64,000 nt of DNA from Didymella arachidicola. Its lineage: Eukaryota; Ascomycota; Dothideomycetes; Pleosporales; Didymellaceae. The position numbers and the translations under genes were made by a program. Numbering within the stretch: the stretch's first letter is position 1; every line of letters begins with the position of its first letter. The stretch spans positions 1,178,001-1,242,000 of the forward strand of contig CM049992.1 of the NCBI GenBank assembly GCA_016630955.3, written 5' to 3'. The notes beneath the pieces were generated by a model. It had not been told where the DNA came from and made no database searches. It saw only the letters and a program-made list of their open reading frames with translations. Below are positions 1 to 9,845 of this stretch, in pieces.

Positions 1-276
1 CACGATGCAATCATCCTACGTCGCACTCATCGCCCGATTGCAGATCACAGTCTCCAGATCGTAGCAGCACATCCGCGGCGACCCCAACGTGCGCCATCTG
101 CATGAAAGGAGACGTTACCGGGATTTAGCCTCTGACCTGCGGTGAACCGCACCGTGTTCTCATTTCCAACTTCCATTGGTCGCAGGTCGTGCGAGGATCC
201 GCGCATCAACCTCCTGGAAGCCGGGACCGTAACGCCGTGTTGAACACATATCCAGCTCTGGAGCACGCGAATAGCC

Positions 277-2610
277 ATGGAGCCTCATTCGCGATCCCTT
301 TCGTCTCAGAATGGCACGTTGCGTCTTCCACAGGCTCTTATCCTGCTGCTGAAGTCCGCTTTGGCCCAGTCAACCAATGATCAGGGTACACAAGGTCTCG
401 CCGACGTTCCCCTGCGGGACACTATAAGACTTTCAATCTACCGTTTGATCCTTCTCATCAATCCCTTCGTGGACCGCGGCAACATTGTCACCTCAGCTAT
501 CGTGGGCATGGTCAAGTTGACGGCGCTGTGCGGCTCTGCTTACTGGGTATGGGATCGGCAGAGCAAGAAAGGGAAGATCGCTCCATCCATCAACTCTCAG
601 CATGTCGAGGACGCCACAGAGGGTAAGAAAGCCCCGTGTGATCTGCAACACACCTGTGCGAAACACGTGTCTGGCCTGCATCGGCTACCCTTGGCTTGGA
701 CTAGATCGCTGACCATCGCAGACGACGCTGCCGCTACCGATCCAGGGCTCTTGAGAAAGCACTCAACCATACAATCCTACTCGGTGGCGTCTTCCAACTT
801 CACGTATCCTGCTATCCGAACGTTCTACAGGCCGCACCCCCAGGAAAGCAAGTTTCCAAGAAAGCCTAACCCTGTACCCTTACTCGTCTTCATCCATGGT
901 CTTGGTGGCTCCATTGCACAGTTCCATCCTATCTTGCTAAGCTTATCTAACCTTGCTTCGTGTCTGGCGATCGACCTCCCAGGATGTGGTCTGTCCTCAT
1001 ATCAACCCAAGGCCGCTCAGGCGTACACTACAGACGCGCTTGTGCAGCTTCTGGCAACTGTGATCGAACAACACCGCGCCACAGAGGAAGGACAAACCGT
1101 CGTTCTCATCGGCCACAGCATGGGATGTTCTCTTGCAGCACTTCTAGCCTCGCCCACGTCACCCCATGCCGGTCTGATCTCCCAACACGTCAGCGGTCTG
1201 ATTGCAGTCTGCCCCAAGGCAGACCCTCCGACCGAACACCAGACTAAGCTTCTGCAGCGAGTCACGTCAGTGCCAGCGGTCTTGTTCGATCTGTATCGAA
1301 GATGGGATCGAAGGGGTGGAATCAACAGCGCAAGCGTCGCGCGTATGGCGGGCGCAGACGCCGAAGAAGACACAAAGAAGTTGCAGCTGCGTTTCAACAA
1401 GCAAAGCCGTACAGCTGTGTGGCAGCGCATGGCTCGCGGAATGTGCCCAGACTATTCGACCGACCCGCCTCGAGGTGGCCTTCCTGGACGTCGAACATGG
1501 GAGGGCTTGCAGATTCCCGTGTTCCTGAGTGCTGGCGAGGCAGACACCGTGACTCCCTCCGAGAACGTCAAGCTTATCGTGAAATTTCTCGGAAGAGACG
1601 TCGGAGCCATCGAACCCCCCAGTGAAAAAGTCAGCTTGCCCATTGCAGCAGCTCCTTTCGATCCAGCCGTGCTGGATCCATGCCTAAATGAGCGCAAGCA
1701 CCAAGATTCCGGCATTGACGCCAACGACATCCCCAAGCCTGAAGCCGACACAAATCCTTCCAGCACGACGGCACCCTCCACGCTCGGCTCCAGCCTGACC
1801 GAAACCGATAGCCGCACCACCGAAGACAGCATCGTCATCTCAGACGCACCGCCCAGTTCACCCACACGTCCGTCGCCATCCACGCCCTCGCCCCACCCGC
1901 GCCGCCTCGTCGTCAAAACAACCATCCTGCCCAAACCCGCCGCCCACGCCATGCTCTTCGCGCCCTCGACCTCGCGCACCCTCTCTGGCCTCATCGGCAG
2001 CTTCCTCGCCGACCACATCGACCCCCGTCTCTCGCTCGCATGGCAACTGCAATACCTCTCCACCGAGGGCAAATGGGACGTCAAAAACCTCTTGAAATGG
2101 AGCGCCGTCCCCCCCGTCTCCGAGCCCATCGCACACACGTTCCGCGCCATGAAAACCCTCCGCGAAGTCGACGACCGCCACTGCCCCCGCGTCGTCGCCC
2201 GCGAGTGGAAACACCGCATCGCAGCCATCATCGACATCAGCCACGACCAACCCGTGTATGATCCCCGCGGTTTACAGGATGGCGGAATCGAATACTTCAA
2301 GTTCCCCACGGTGAGCAAGCAACCTCCCCTGCGCGACGAGGTGCGGGCGTTCATCGAGCTCGTCGATCGCATCCTAGCGCACTGCCGCGACGAGGGGAAG
2401 CAAGGGCTCGTCGGCGTGCATTGTCATTACGGGTTTAATCGCACGGGGTTCTTTCTCGTAAGCTACATGGTGGAGAGGCTGGGGTGGCGGGTCGAAGACG
2501 CGGTTGAGGAGTTCAAGAAGAAGAGAGAGCCGGGGATCAGGCATAGTCATTTTGTGGATGAGTTGTTTGTGCGGTATTGTAGTGGGTTGAGGAGGGCGCC
2601 TACGCTGTAG
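277..2610 (+). CDS. Alpha/beta-hydrolase fused to a protein-tyrosine-phosphatase domain
   Basis: Single-exon ORF of 777 aa. The N-terminal half is an alpha/beta-hydrolase: an oxyanion-type HGLGG near residue 205, the nucleophile elbow GHSMG with Ser281, a likely acid at Asp423 (GEADTVTP), and a candidate base at His557 after a long Ser/Thr/Pro-rich insert (about 455-540). The C-terminal part carries the Cys-x5-Arg signature of protein tyrosine/dual-specificity phosphatases, HCHYGFNRTG, with Cys716 and Arg722, followed by a helix rich in Glu and Lys. Both active sites look complete, so the protein probably has esterase/lipase-like and phosphatase activities, though substrates cannot be told. 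The first about 130 residues include a hydrophobic stretch (about 74-90) that could be a membrane anchor. The start at 277 is the first ATG in the open frame; a later start is possible. Transcribed towards SSU72. Confidence 0.85.
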   Translation: MEPHSRSLSSQNGTLRLPQALILLLKSALAQSTNDQGTQGLADVPLRDTIRLSIYRLILLINPFVDRGNIVTSAIVGMVKLTALCGSAYWVWDRQSKKGKIAPSINSQHVEDATEGKKAPCDLQHTCAKHVSGLHRLPLAWTRSLTIADDAAATDPGLLRKHSTIQSYSVASSNFTYPAIRTFYRPHPQESKFPRKPNPVPLLVFIHGLGGSIAQFHPILLSLSNLASCLAIDLPGCGLSSYQPKAAQAYTTDALVQLLATVIEQHRATEEGQTVVLIGHSMGCSLAALLASPTSPHAGLISQHVSGLIAVCPKADPPTEHQTKLLQRVTSVPAVLFDLYRRWDRRGGINSASVARMAGADAEEDTKKLQLRFNKQSRTAVWQRMARGMCPDYSTDPPRGGLPGRRTWEGLQIPVFLSAGEADTVTPSENVKLIVKFLGRDVGAIEPPSEKVSLPIAAAPFDPAVLDPCLNERKHQDSGIDANDIPKPEADTNPSSTTAPSTLGSSLTETDSRTTEDSIVISDAPPSSPTRPSPSTPSPHPRRLVVKTTILPKPAAHAMLFAPSTSRTLSGLIGSFLADHIDPRLSLAWQLQYLSTEGKWDVKNLLKWSAVPPVSEPIAHTFRAMKTLREVDDRHCPRVVAREWKHRIAAIIDISHDQPVYDPRGLQDGGIEYFKFPTVSKQPPLRDEVRAFIELVDRILAHCRDEGKQGLVGVHCHYGFNRTGFFLVSYMVERLGWRVEDAVEEFKKKREPGIRHSHFVDELFVRYCSGLRRAPTL

Positions 2611-3218
2611 GTTGGGTACTTTTGGCGGCATTTAGCGTCTTGGCGTTTGGGGTAGGTCTGGCTAAGGATATATCCTTTGATGAATACATTGTAATTTGGA
2701 AATGTCATAGATTGCGTGTGGTATTAGGCGGAAGTAGGGAATGTAAGTCGCGGCGCAGTCTAGGCGCGGAGTGAAGACCCAATACGCTTTCCTAGTAGTT
2801 CTGTCTAATCTAATAGCAGCAACTTCAAGTGCCGACTACCTCCATTAGTCCTTGGTTCTATCTGAGCTAGCAAACGTTTCGGTACAATGACGGTAGTCAT
2901 CCGCGACCCACATATACTACTTGTGCGTGATACTACCGTGTGTTGGTTCGTGGGCATACTTTTTCCGTATTCTTTCGTGGAGAGATGATGATTTGAATGT
3001 GTAATGTGTCATGTGTGTAAGTAAAATAACTCGCTGTGTTATGCAGAGTGGGTATCGTAAGTCCATGCCATCGACCGTCTGGGAGGCTGTGTCAATCCAC
3101 CGTCTCAATGCCTCTCCACTCACTTCGCTCACTTCGCTCACTTCGTTCACTGGGCTCACCGCGCTCACTGGGCTCACTGCACCCACTCCCTCACCCCTCG
3201 CTGCACTCTCTGCGCTCG
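2611..3218. other. Convergent intergenic region
   Basis: Spacer between the 3' ends of the hydrolase-phosphatase gene (+) and SSU72 (-). Apart from the degenerate GCTCACTxx repeat at its right end I see no gene; the small ORFs here are products of that repeat. Confidence 0.6.
3115..3215. repeat. Degenerate 9-bp tandem repeat
   Basis: About ten imperfect copies of a nine-base unit of the form CTCACTTCG / CTCACTGGG run head to tail just beyond the SSU72 stop codon, so they would lie in its 3' untranslated region. The repeat creates spurious Ser/Leu/Thr-rich ORFs in all frames. Confidence 0.7.
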
Positions 3219-4148
3219 CTAAAACCACGCCAAACTCCACAACGCCGGCATTTGCGGCCACCTCTCCTGCCACTTTGCCAGTATCTCGGGAACCTTGTCA
3301 TCGAACCCGTCCCTCGCCGCCCCACTCCCCCAACTTGCCTCCCCATGCACCTCCCTCTCCCTCGCCGCAGCGTCATTCAAACTCAACGCCAGATCCAGAA
3401 TCGCTTTCCCGCCAACAAGCGCCTCCTCGTGGTTATCCCTGATATCCACGTTGAAGACGTGCACGGGTCGGTTCAACCTCCCGCCTTTATTATGCAGATC
3501 CTCGAGCACCGCATCGAAGCACCGCTCTTCGCACGTGATGACTACATCTACGACGCCGGCTTCTGTCCCAGCGTACCCCTTGTCGGCGGTGTGGTCGAGG
3601 CGCGGGGTACCCGGGACCCAGTCCTGGAAGCGTTCTGGGAAGGATTTGATTGTGCGGTTGCGGCCGAGCATGTTGAGGAGGCCGTTGTGGGTGTAGAGGG
3701 GCGTGTTTTGGGTGCTGAGTTCGGTGTGGATTTGCGAGTAGGTGGTGCTGTTGAAGTGGTAGACGTTGGGTTGGGTTATGGTGGGGCCAGGGAGGCGGAC
3801 GAGAGAGCCGGTGCCGAAGGAGATTGTGGGGAGGTGCGCGGTGGCGAGTTGGAGGTGGGCTTCCATGGAGCTGGGGAGGTTAGTGAGTGTTGTGGAGGGT
3901 GGAGGGGATGGGGGGATGTACCGGTTTTGGTTGCTGGCGCAGACGGTGCAGAATCTGAGCTTGAATTTGTCGTCGGGCACGACGTTTGGGTTTGTAGGTG
4001 CTGGCGAGGCCGATGCGGATGGCGCGTCGTTTGCGCCGTCCATGCCCACGGGCTGGGGCTCCATAGGTGGCGGCGGCGGTGGTGGAGGCGCGGGCACGGC
4101 TTGAGGCGTGGGCTGCTGCTGGCGGCCTCGTAGGCGGGGATCAGACAT
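3219..4148 (-). CDS. ssu72: SSU72 RNA polymerase II CTD phosphatase, one intron
   Basis: Ssu72 dephosphorylates Ser5/Ser7 of the RNA polymerase II C-terminal domain within the cleavage and polyadenylation machinery. After a Pro-rich N-terminus (about 60 residues) comes the family signature FCTVCASNQNR, the Cys-x5-Arg active site. The unspliced ORF would continue with a Pro/Ser-rich insert, but bases 3921 down to 3871 form a 51-nt GT...AG intron; removing it restores the expected NQNRSMEAH sequence. Exons are 4148-3922 and 3870-3219, giving 292 aa. Downstream landmarks fit the family: a GTGSLVRLPG loop, NGLLNMLGRN, a conserved CEERCFD block and the acidic HVFNVDIRDNHEEA segment. The intron length is a multiple of three without a stop, so retention would give an in-frame inserted form. 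Confidence 0.95.
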   Translation of the reverse strand: MSDPRLRGRQQQPTPQAVPAPPPPPPPPMEPQPVGMDGANDAPSASASPAPTNPNVVPDDKFKLRFCTVCASNQNRYIPPSPPPSTTLTNLPSSMEAHLQLATAHLPTISFGTGSLVRLPGPTITQPNVYHFNSTTYSQIHTELSTQNTPLYTHNGLLNMLGRNRTIKSFPERFQDWVPGTPRLDHTADKGYAGTEAGVVDVVITCEERCFDAVLEDLHNKGGRLNRPVHVFNVDIRDNHEEALVGGKAILDLALSLNDAAAREREVHGEASWGSGAARDGFDDKVPEILAKWQERWPQMPALWSLAWF

Positions 4149-4844
4149 GGCAAGGGACAGGTGGTCACGTCAATTAGGTGAGGCACTGGGTTGGTCGTGT
4201 TTGCTACAGAGTCAATGTCGGGGGTGGTGGACGGGCACGTGAGTTGGTGATGTTTGCAGTAGGGTCAGGCACGCTAGTGGTGGACGCGACGGAAAGAGCA
4301 CGTGAGATGGACGTGCTCAATCTCGAATTTCAACGTTTGGATCTGTGGTCTTCAGACTGTCAGCAATGCTCTTGTAGTAATGAGCGGAGATGCAGAAGAC
4401 AGCTTTAAGAGCGTAGCTCAGAATTTTCAGTGTTAATGGATCCTCAAAGGCTATTGCCTAGGACAGCTCCAATATAGTATTCATCACAGCAGCGGCTATC
4501 TACGCGGTGGTACTTACAGTGAGGCTGGGGCTGACCGTGCGTCAATCGACAGATCAATCGAAAGAGGCGCGGCAGCAATCTGGATATGAGCAGGTCTGAT
4601 GTAAGCAGATTGAGTGTGTGTGGAGGTAGTCGGTGTGAAGAAGCTGGTGAAGCGTCCGAGACTAGTTTTACTCGCTTAGGTGCTGACTAAGCGGGACTGA
4701 GTGCACCACCACGTTCTCGATGAGGGGCAGATTCGAGTCTGCGGCAGCCTTGCTTTGGCCGCGGCGGTTTGGTTGCCACGGCATTGCGCTCTGCTCGACC
4801 AGAGGGAGATTGCCAGCTGGATGGGGAAGTTGGGCGCTCAATGC

Positions 4845-4925
4845 GGCTCGTCTCTACGGCTCGTCTCTGCAGGTCGTCATCTCTGCAGCTCATCATCTCT
4901 GCAGGTCGTCATCTCTGCGGACCGC
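4845..4925. repeat. Imperfect 17-18 bp tandem repeat
   Basis: Three to four copies of a unit resembling GGTCGTCATCTCTGCA stand in tandem, preceded by two copies of GGCTCGTCTCT. It lies in the SSU72/SH3 spacer. Confidence 0.65.
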
Positions 4926-5326
4926 GCATCCTGGCGGACGGCGTCTTCGACAGCTGGACACGCGCACCGTGCTTGTCTGTTATGGGGGATCTTGTCGTTA
5001 TGCACGCGGGCCCTGTGATGGACAATTCACAGGGTCGCAGGGAAGGTCCTCGATGAGGGCGGACAAGGCGTTGACGGTATTGGCTAGGCGTCGGGGTGCT
5101 GAAACAGACACGTGAGAACTAAACCAAAGCCGTTCAGGGCTCGCGACCAGCGGGTTGTCGTCAAGGCAGAGCCGCCGCTGGAGCCCCTCGCCTGCAAGCC
5201 GTCCTTGTTGGCCGAGTGTCTCTGCGATCTCTGCGATCTCTTGCGAGCCCATCTTGCATCCGATCTGGACGTGCACTGCTCCAAGTGCAAGAGGAAGAAA
5301 CGCGAAAGCGACAGCGCCGGATCCAC

Positions 5327-5400
5327 GCCCTCTGCCCTCTGCCCGCTGCCCGCTGCCCTCTGCCCGCTGCCCTCTGCCCGCTGCCCTCTGCCCGCTGCCC
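5327..5400. repeat. 7-bp tandem repeat (CCCTCTG / CCCGCTG)
   Basis: About ten head-to-tail heptamers alternating between CCCTCTG and CCCGCTG. It is strongly C-rich on the + strand and lies about 600 bp upstream of the SH3 gene start. Confidence 0.85.
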
Positions 5401-5801
5401 ACCGTTTCAAGACCCCCGCCGTGTCTAATTTTGGCGCAGCGTGCAGCCAGCGACGTCCTCGACGGCGGGCTCCCACAAGCCAGCGTCCGCACCGCACACA
5501 ATCCGCTGCTGCTGCGTCGCCGTCGTCTCTTGCCTGGCGCTCCCGTGCACATCCACGCCCACGCACCGCTTGGGAGACAGCCGCCGCCGGCCTGTGAGCG
5601 CTCGCCCGCTGCCATTCTGCGCCTCTTCTGGCTGTTCACTGGGTAAGTGTTAGCGCCTGGCGTGCTCCCTGCCGCAGTGCCGCGACGACGTTGTTTGTGC
5701 GGAGCCAGGCGCCTGAGTCTTGACAGGCGTCACGGCCGCTGGGGCCAGCGACTCGGCTGCCGAGGGTCGTCTTCTCGCGTCGTCCAGACATTCCGGTCGC
5801 C

Positions 5802-5959
5802 TCTGACAGTGCTCGCCAGATCCCCGCCGCCGTGTATCCGCCTTGGATCAGGGACGCATCGTCGACCGCGCATAGTCGATCTGACATTGCTCGCCAGATC
5901 CCCGCCGCCGTGTATCCGCCTTGTATCAGCGGCGCATAGTCGACCGCGCACAGCACGAC
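5802..5959. repeat. Tandem duplication of a 79-bp unit
   Basis: Bases 5802-5880 and 5881-5959 are near-identical copies beginning CTGACAKTGCTCGCC and sharing the core ATCCCCGCCGCCGTG. The second copy diverges at its 3' end. The pair ends about 40 bp before the SH3 gene start codon and is probably in its leader. Confidence 0.85.
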
Positions 5960-5999
5960 CCTCGAAGACGGCCAAGACGCGCGCACAGCAGAACCGCGC

Positions 6000-7424
6000 A
6001 TGAACGACGCCAACACGGCCAACACCCACGCCGCCGTCAGCGGGCACAGCGACGCTGCCATGGCGGCCGACGTCATGTCGTACCTGGGCTCCGGCCGCAC
6101 CTCCCTCCCCCCGCTCGTCACCTCGCCGCCGTCGCACGCAAAGCTGGAGCGCGCCAGCTCCTACGCCAGCAAGCGCATGTCGACCTTCTCCACCGCCTCC
6201 AACACGCTGCCCCCGGGCCCGCGCTCGCGCCCGCAGTCGCTCGCCTTCCCCGCCTTCCACTCGAGTCTGCCCTACGCCCTGGTGCGCGACTTCGCATACG
6301 ACCCGGAGCACCCCCTCTACTACGGGCCCCTGCCCGCCGAACACCGCTCCGGCGCCTCCACCCCCGCGAGCGACGCCAACCGCCGCCTCTCCGACCCCCC
6401 GCCCGTCGCCTGGCGGACAGACCGCGGCTCCTCCAAGGCGCCCCTCGCCCTGGGCCTGGGCGAGCAGCTGCCCATGACGTCGTTCGGCGACGGCCCGCCC
6501 TACAGCGAAGACGAGGACCTCGCCAGCCCCGTCGTCACCAGCCACCACAGCGCCCGCCACAAGAAGCAAAAGTCCAACCAGGTCGACTTTGACCAGACCC
6601 GCGGGCGGCGCGCCCCCGACGAGCACAGGCGGAGCTCCGTCACCGGCGTCAACGGCGAAGGCAGCTACTACCCCGCACACGTCAACGACGCCGCCAACGG
6701 CATCGGCGGCGAGTACATCACGTACCCCCCCAGCTCCTCCTCCAACCTCGACATCCCAGAGGGCGCCTCTCGCCGCGACTCCCACTTCGCCGCCATACTG
6801 CCCCAGCGCTCCTACGCCAACGAGGAAGGGCCGCCCTACGACTCCGACGAGGAAATGTCCGAGCTCGGCGACGACTACATCCAGGACGACAACCGCTTTT
6901 CGCGCGACTACCAGTTCACCATCGCATCGCCCGACGAAGAGATGCACGGCAAAGCAGTCGCGCTATTCGACTTTGCGCGAGAAAACGACAACGAGCTGCC
7001 TCTCGTCGAAGGCCAGGTCATACTGGTCTCGTACCGGCACGGTCAGGGCTGGCTGGTAGCCCAGGACCCAAAGACAGGCGAGAGCGGGCTGGTGCCAGAA
7101 GAGTACGTGCGTCTCCTGCGCGACATCGAAGGCGGCTGGAACGGCCTCATGAACGGCGCCGTCCAAGCCCAGGAAGCCAACCCCGGGCTCGACAGCCTTC
7201 TAAGCCCCATCTCCGCTGGCCCAGAAGCCAAAACACCCACCCAGGCCGACCACCACCACTCGTCCTACACCCCCGTCATATCCACCTTCTCCACTAGCCA
7301 CAAGGACCTCGAACCCTACCCCAAAGACCGCCTCGCTACACCGACAAACCCCGACGGAGGCAGCTTCGGCAAGGGGAAAGAGAGTACGCGGATGGACGGC
7401 GTCGAAACTACACAACCCTCATGA
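6000..7424 (+). CDS. SH3-domain protein (Nbp2/Skb5-like)
   Basis: Single-exon ORF of 474 aa. Residues about 1-310 are low complexity, rich in Ser, Pro, Ala and acidic patches (SEDEDL, DSDEEMSELGDDY), typical of a disordered adaptor. Residues 316-373 form one SH3 domain: ALFDF (the ALYDY position), an acidic RENDNELPL loop, GWLVAQD with the conserved Trp, and GLVPEEYV. A short Ser/Thr/Pro tail follows. The SH3 with its HGKAVALFDF start resembles those of yeast Nbp2 and fission yeast Skb5, adaptors linking phosphatase or PAK kinase to MAPK pathways, but those proteins are shorter and orthology is not shown. The first ATG of the open frame is used; coding GC is high in the 5' half. Confidence 0.85.
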   Translation: MNDANTANTHAAVSGHSDAAMAADVMSYLGSGRTSLPPLVTSPPSHAKLERASSYASKRMSTFSTASNTLPPGPRSRPQSLAFPAFHSSLPYALVRDFAYDPEHPLYYGPLPAEHRSGASTPASDANRRLSDPPPVAWRTDRGSSKAPLALGLGEQLPMTSFGDGPPYSEDEDLASPVVTSHHSARHKKQKSNQVDFDQTRGRRAPDEHRRSSVTGVNGEGSYYPAHVNDAANGIGGEYITYPPSSSSNLDIPEGASRRDSHFAAILPQRSYANEEGPPYDSDEEMSELGDDYIQDDNRFSRDYQFTIASPDEEMHGKAVALFDFARENDNELPLVEGQVILVSYRHGQGWLVAQDPKTGESGLVPEEYVRLLRDIEGGWNGLMNGAVQAQEANPGLDSLLSPISAGPEAKTPTQADHHHSSYTPVISTFSTSHKDLEPYPKDRLATPTNPDGGSFGKGKESTRMDGVETTQPS

Positions 7425-7671
7425 CACGCCTGGCACGGCCGAGAAAATTCAAGTTATAAATCTTCACGACATTCGCTTCAGATCCCATGTCTTACTTAAC
7501 CAGCCTCCTTTTTGCCTTTGCCTTGGGCGAGCATTTTCTGGCGTCATGTCATACCTCTCTTTCAGTGCCCTGTTGCTGCAGAGCCTCCTTTTCTCTCCAC
7601 ACCCCTCCGTGGGTGTCCAGAGCCCATTTGTGTGTGCGTGTGTGCATCTTAGGGCGCGACGAGCAAGAGCT

Positions 7672-7748
7672 TGTTTTTTTTGTAGTTGTACTTCTTCTTT
7701 TTTTTTTTTTTTTTTTTTCTTCTTTGCTTTTCACTTTTTTTTTTTTTT
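7672..7748 (+). repeat. Poly(T)-rich tract
   Basis: Two long T runs (about 20 and 14 bases) with short interruptions, 250-320 bp downstream of the SH3 gene stop codon. Probably part of its 3' flank. Confidence 0.9.
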
Positions 7749-7875
7749 GGGAGATACGGGTCTGCGACTAACGGCTGCCGCTTGGATCCGCTTGGATAGC
7801 CGGCGATGATGACGATGGGATGGGATGGATACCTCTGCGGAATTGGATAAGATGGGGGCGCGCATGTGGATAGTA

Positions 7876-7903
7876 AGAGAGATGAGAGAGAGAGAGAGAG
7901 AGA
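7876..7903. repeat. GA dinucleotide microsatellite
   Basis: An almost pure (GA)n tract of about 14 units. Confidence 0.9.
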
Positions 7904-8542
7904 TTAATATATCATATTCACACGCTTCAAGTGCAATCGCCCTGGCAGACTGTGTTTGGGTTGAGCATGTGGCTTGTTTGGGGTGACATTAGACTAATCT
8001 GCGATACATGTAGGCAGTGTAGGTGTTTGTGTTGGTGTTTGCATTTGTAGGGGCTGAGTACTGCTATTCATGTCTTGAATTCAGATTATAATTACACGGG
8101 GTAGACTAGACATGAGGTGTTTGCATGCGCTTATTCCTTCACACCACTGTAGCTTCTTCTTCGCCCTGACATTGAACCACAAACAGTACGAAGTATAGAT
8201 GTATCTTCGCACCAGTGGTCTGCTACCATGCATTGAAAGTGCTAAAACAACGCCGTACCCTCCTCATCTCATCTTGTAACAACCACGAAAGATAGACTAG
8301 ACGTGCAATTCTTGCATGCGCGTATGTGCCGAACATCTACGGCTAAGACTGATGGGTCTCGACTACGACTACAACAGAGACAACCTCGACGCTTTGGCAT
8401 GCTTTCATAAAGGAGTCTGCATATTCACTTCTCCCTTGCATCCTTACCTCCTGCAGATCTACCCTGCCCAGCCCTTCTTTAGAAACAAGCACCTGATGTC
8501 TGCAAACTTATACTTGCCTACTTTGAAGTAGGTCTTGGAGTT

Positions 8543-8975
8543 GGAGATGAGATCGCGGTCCGAGGTTGGCCTCGATACCTAGGTATGTGAAAATGCGGGG
8601 TTTGGTAGGTAGATGGAGAGCTTGGTTGGGATAGCGGTTGGGATGTAGATAGATACACTACTCCTTGCTATCCCGCTGGACCCTTGAAGGCCTTACGTGA
8701 CGAGTGCCTAATGTTTTTAGTGCGTAGACGTGCAATCTAATTGCGGTAGTCGGTGGAGATGGAGATGAGATCGCGGTTTAAGGGTTCCAATGTTTGTGTA
8801 GATATATATGTGTGTATAAGATAGCTGGGGGTCATGTAGAGAGCTTAGGTAGGATAGCGGTTGAGGTAGAACGGTACGGTATGGCAAGAAGCGGGAGGAG
8901 GGGAGAGTGGGAGAGGGACAGCATCGGGCGGGCATCTTACTACTCCCTCACCATCCCCGCTGAACCACCCTAAGA
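8543..8975. repeat. Diverged duplication, two copies about 220 bp apart
   Basis: The same ordered landmarks occur twice: GGAGATGAGATCGCGGT at 8543 and 8761, a GAGAGCTT...GGATAGCGGTTG block at about 8616 and 8839, and CTACTCCYT...CCGCTG at about 8660 and 8940. The order is kept but the sequence between has drifted, so this is an old segmental duplication without coding content. Confidence 0.65.
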
Positions 8976-9845
8976 CTCCAGGGAGCAGGTACCTAAGGTC
9001 TGTATAGCTTATACTTACACACCACCCTCGCAGCAGGTATTGAAGAGATAAAGCTCTCGATTCGAATTCCTTCTTCCAGACATGGACGGACAAACGCGTG
9101 CGCACGTGAGAAGCTCGTTAGTGGGCCAACCTGGAACTAAACTTGCAAGACATCTCGATCAAGCACTCGAGGAGGCTACACCAAGAGAAAGAGCCACAGG
9201 TACCCGAGCAGCACACGCTTTACGTCGCTGCCAGCATGTTGGTCAAGTCCCACCAAAACCAACGCCGCGCACGCTTGACCTGCCAGTGCGGTGCGTCTCT
9301 GTGCAGCAACTCACTCAACAGTATCGAGGCCACTTCCCTGCGACAGGCTGCGCCGTTTTGTAAGATCCCGCATCGATGTCGTGCTCGCACTCCATTCCTT
9401 GCGCCAAGATCGTTATATCCGTGCAAAGCCGTAAGTAGAGCAATGTCTCCACGTGAAGTCTTGCAATCACGTCCCTGATAAGTAGCGACGCGCTATCAAC
9501 CCCTCCTTTCGCGGCATGCCTCCCCCGCCGGCACGCCTCCCCCTTCCCGTCGCAGATCGCCAGCGGCTGAGCGCGAAAAACGATTGGCAGCGCGTGGTTG
9601 GCCCAATTAAAGACTTATCTGAGGGTTTTGACGACGGGGACGTAACCCAGACGTGCTAATTAGATGCCTGGGCTTTAGTGACGGAGGGTACTGGATCCAC
9701 TGGTTACTCGCTCCACTCGTTCGTTTCAGACTAGGCCGGCCATGTTACTAAGAATTGTGGGCGTTTATAGGGAGCATGACGCATGGCTGTGCGGGCATGA
9801 GCTGCGCTCGCTGCTGGATTGTGAAGTTTGAGTGATTCTGATGGT

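Larger units (their letters stand above)
4149..5999. other. Divergent promoter region and repeat-rich leader
   Basis: 1.85 kb between the start codons of SSU72 (-) and the SH3 gene (+). It must hold both promoters and the SH3 gene's 5' untranslated region. ORFs of up to 213 codons on either strand follow the tandem repeats and show no conserved motif, so I read no gene here. Confidence 0.6.
7425..9845. other. Long non-coding spacer
   Basis: 2.4 kb between two + strand genes, containing a poly(T) tract, a GA microsatellite and a diverged duplication (listed separately). Short ORFs such as 8316-8531 and 9082-9363 have no recognisable features. The last about 400 bp should contain the hydantoinase promoter. 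Confidence 0.6.

Noticed and set aside
1452..2372. 306-codon minus-strand ORF opposite the hydrolase-phosphatase
   Set aside because: Antisense frame of the real gene; no motif.
3036..4133. 365-codon + strand ORF opposite SSU72
   Set aside because: Antisense of the SSU72 exons; the Gly/Glu/Val-rich sequence mirrors the Pro-rich N-terminus.
4998..5639. 213-codon minus-strand ORF upstream of the SH3 gene
   Set aside because: Its core is the translated heptamer repeat (GQRA-type repeats); no conserved domain.
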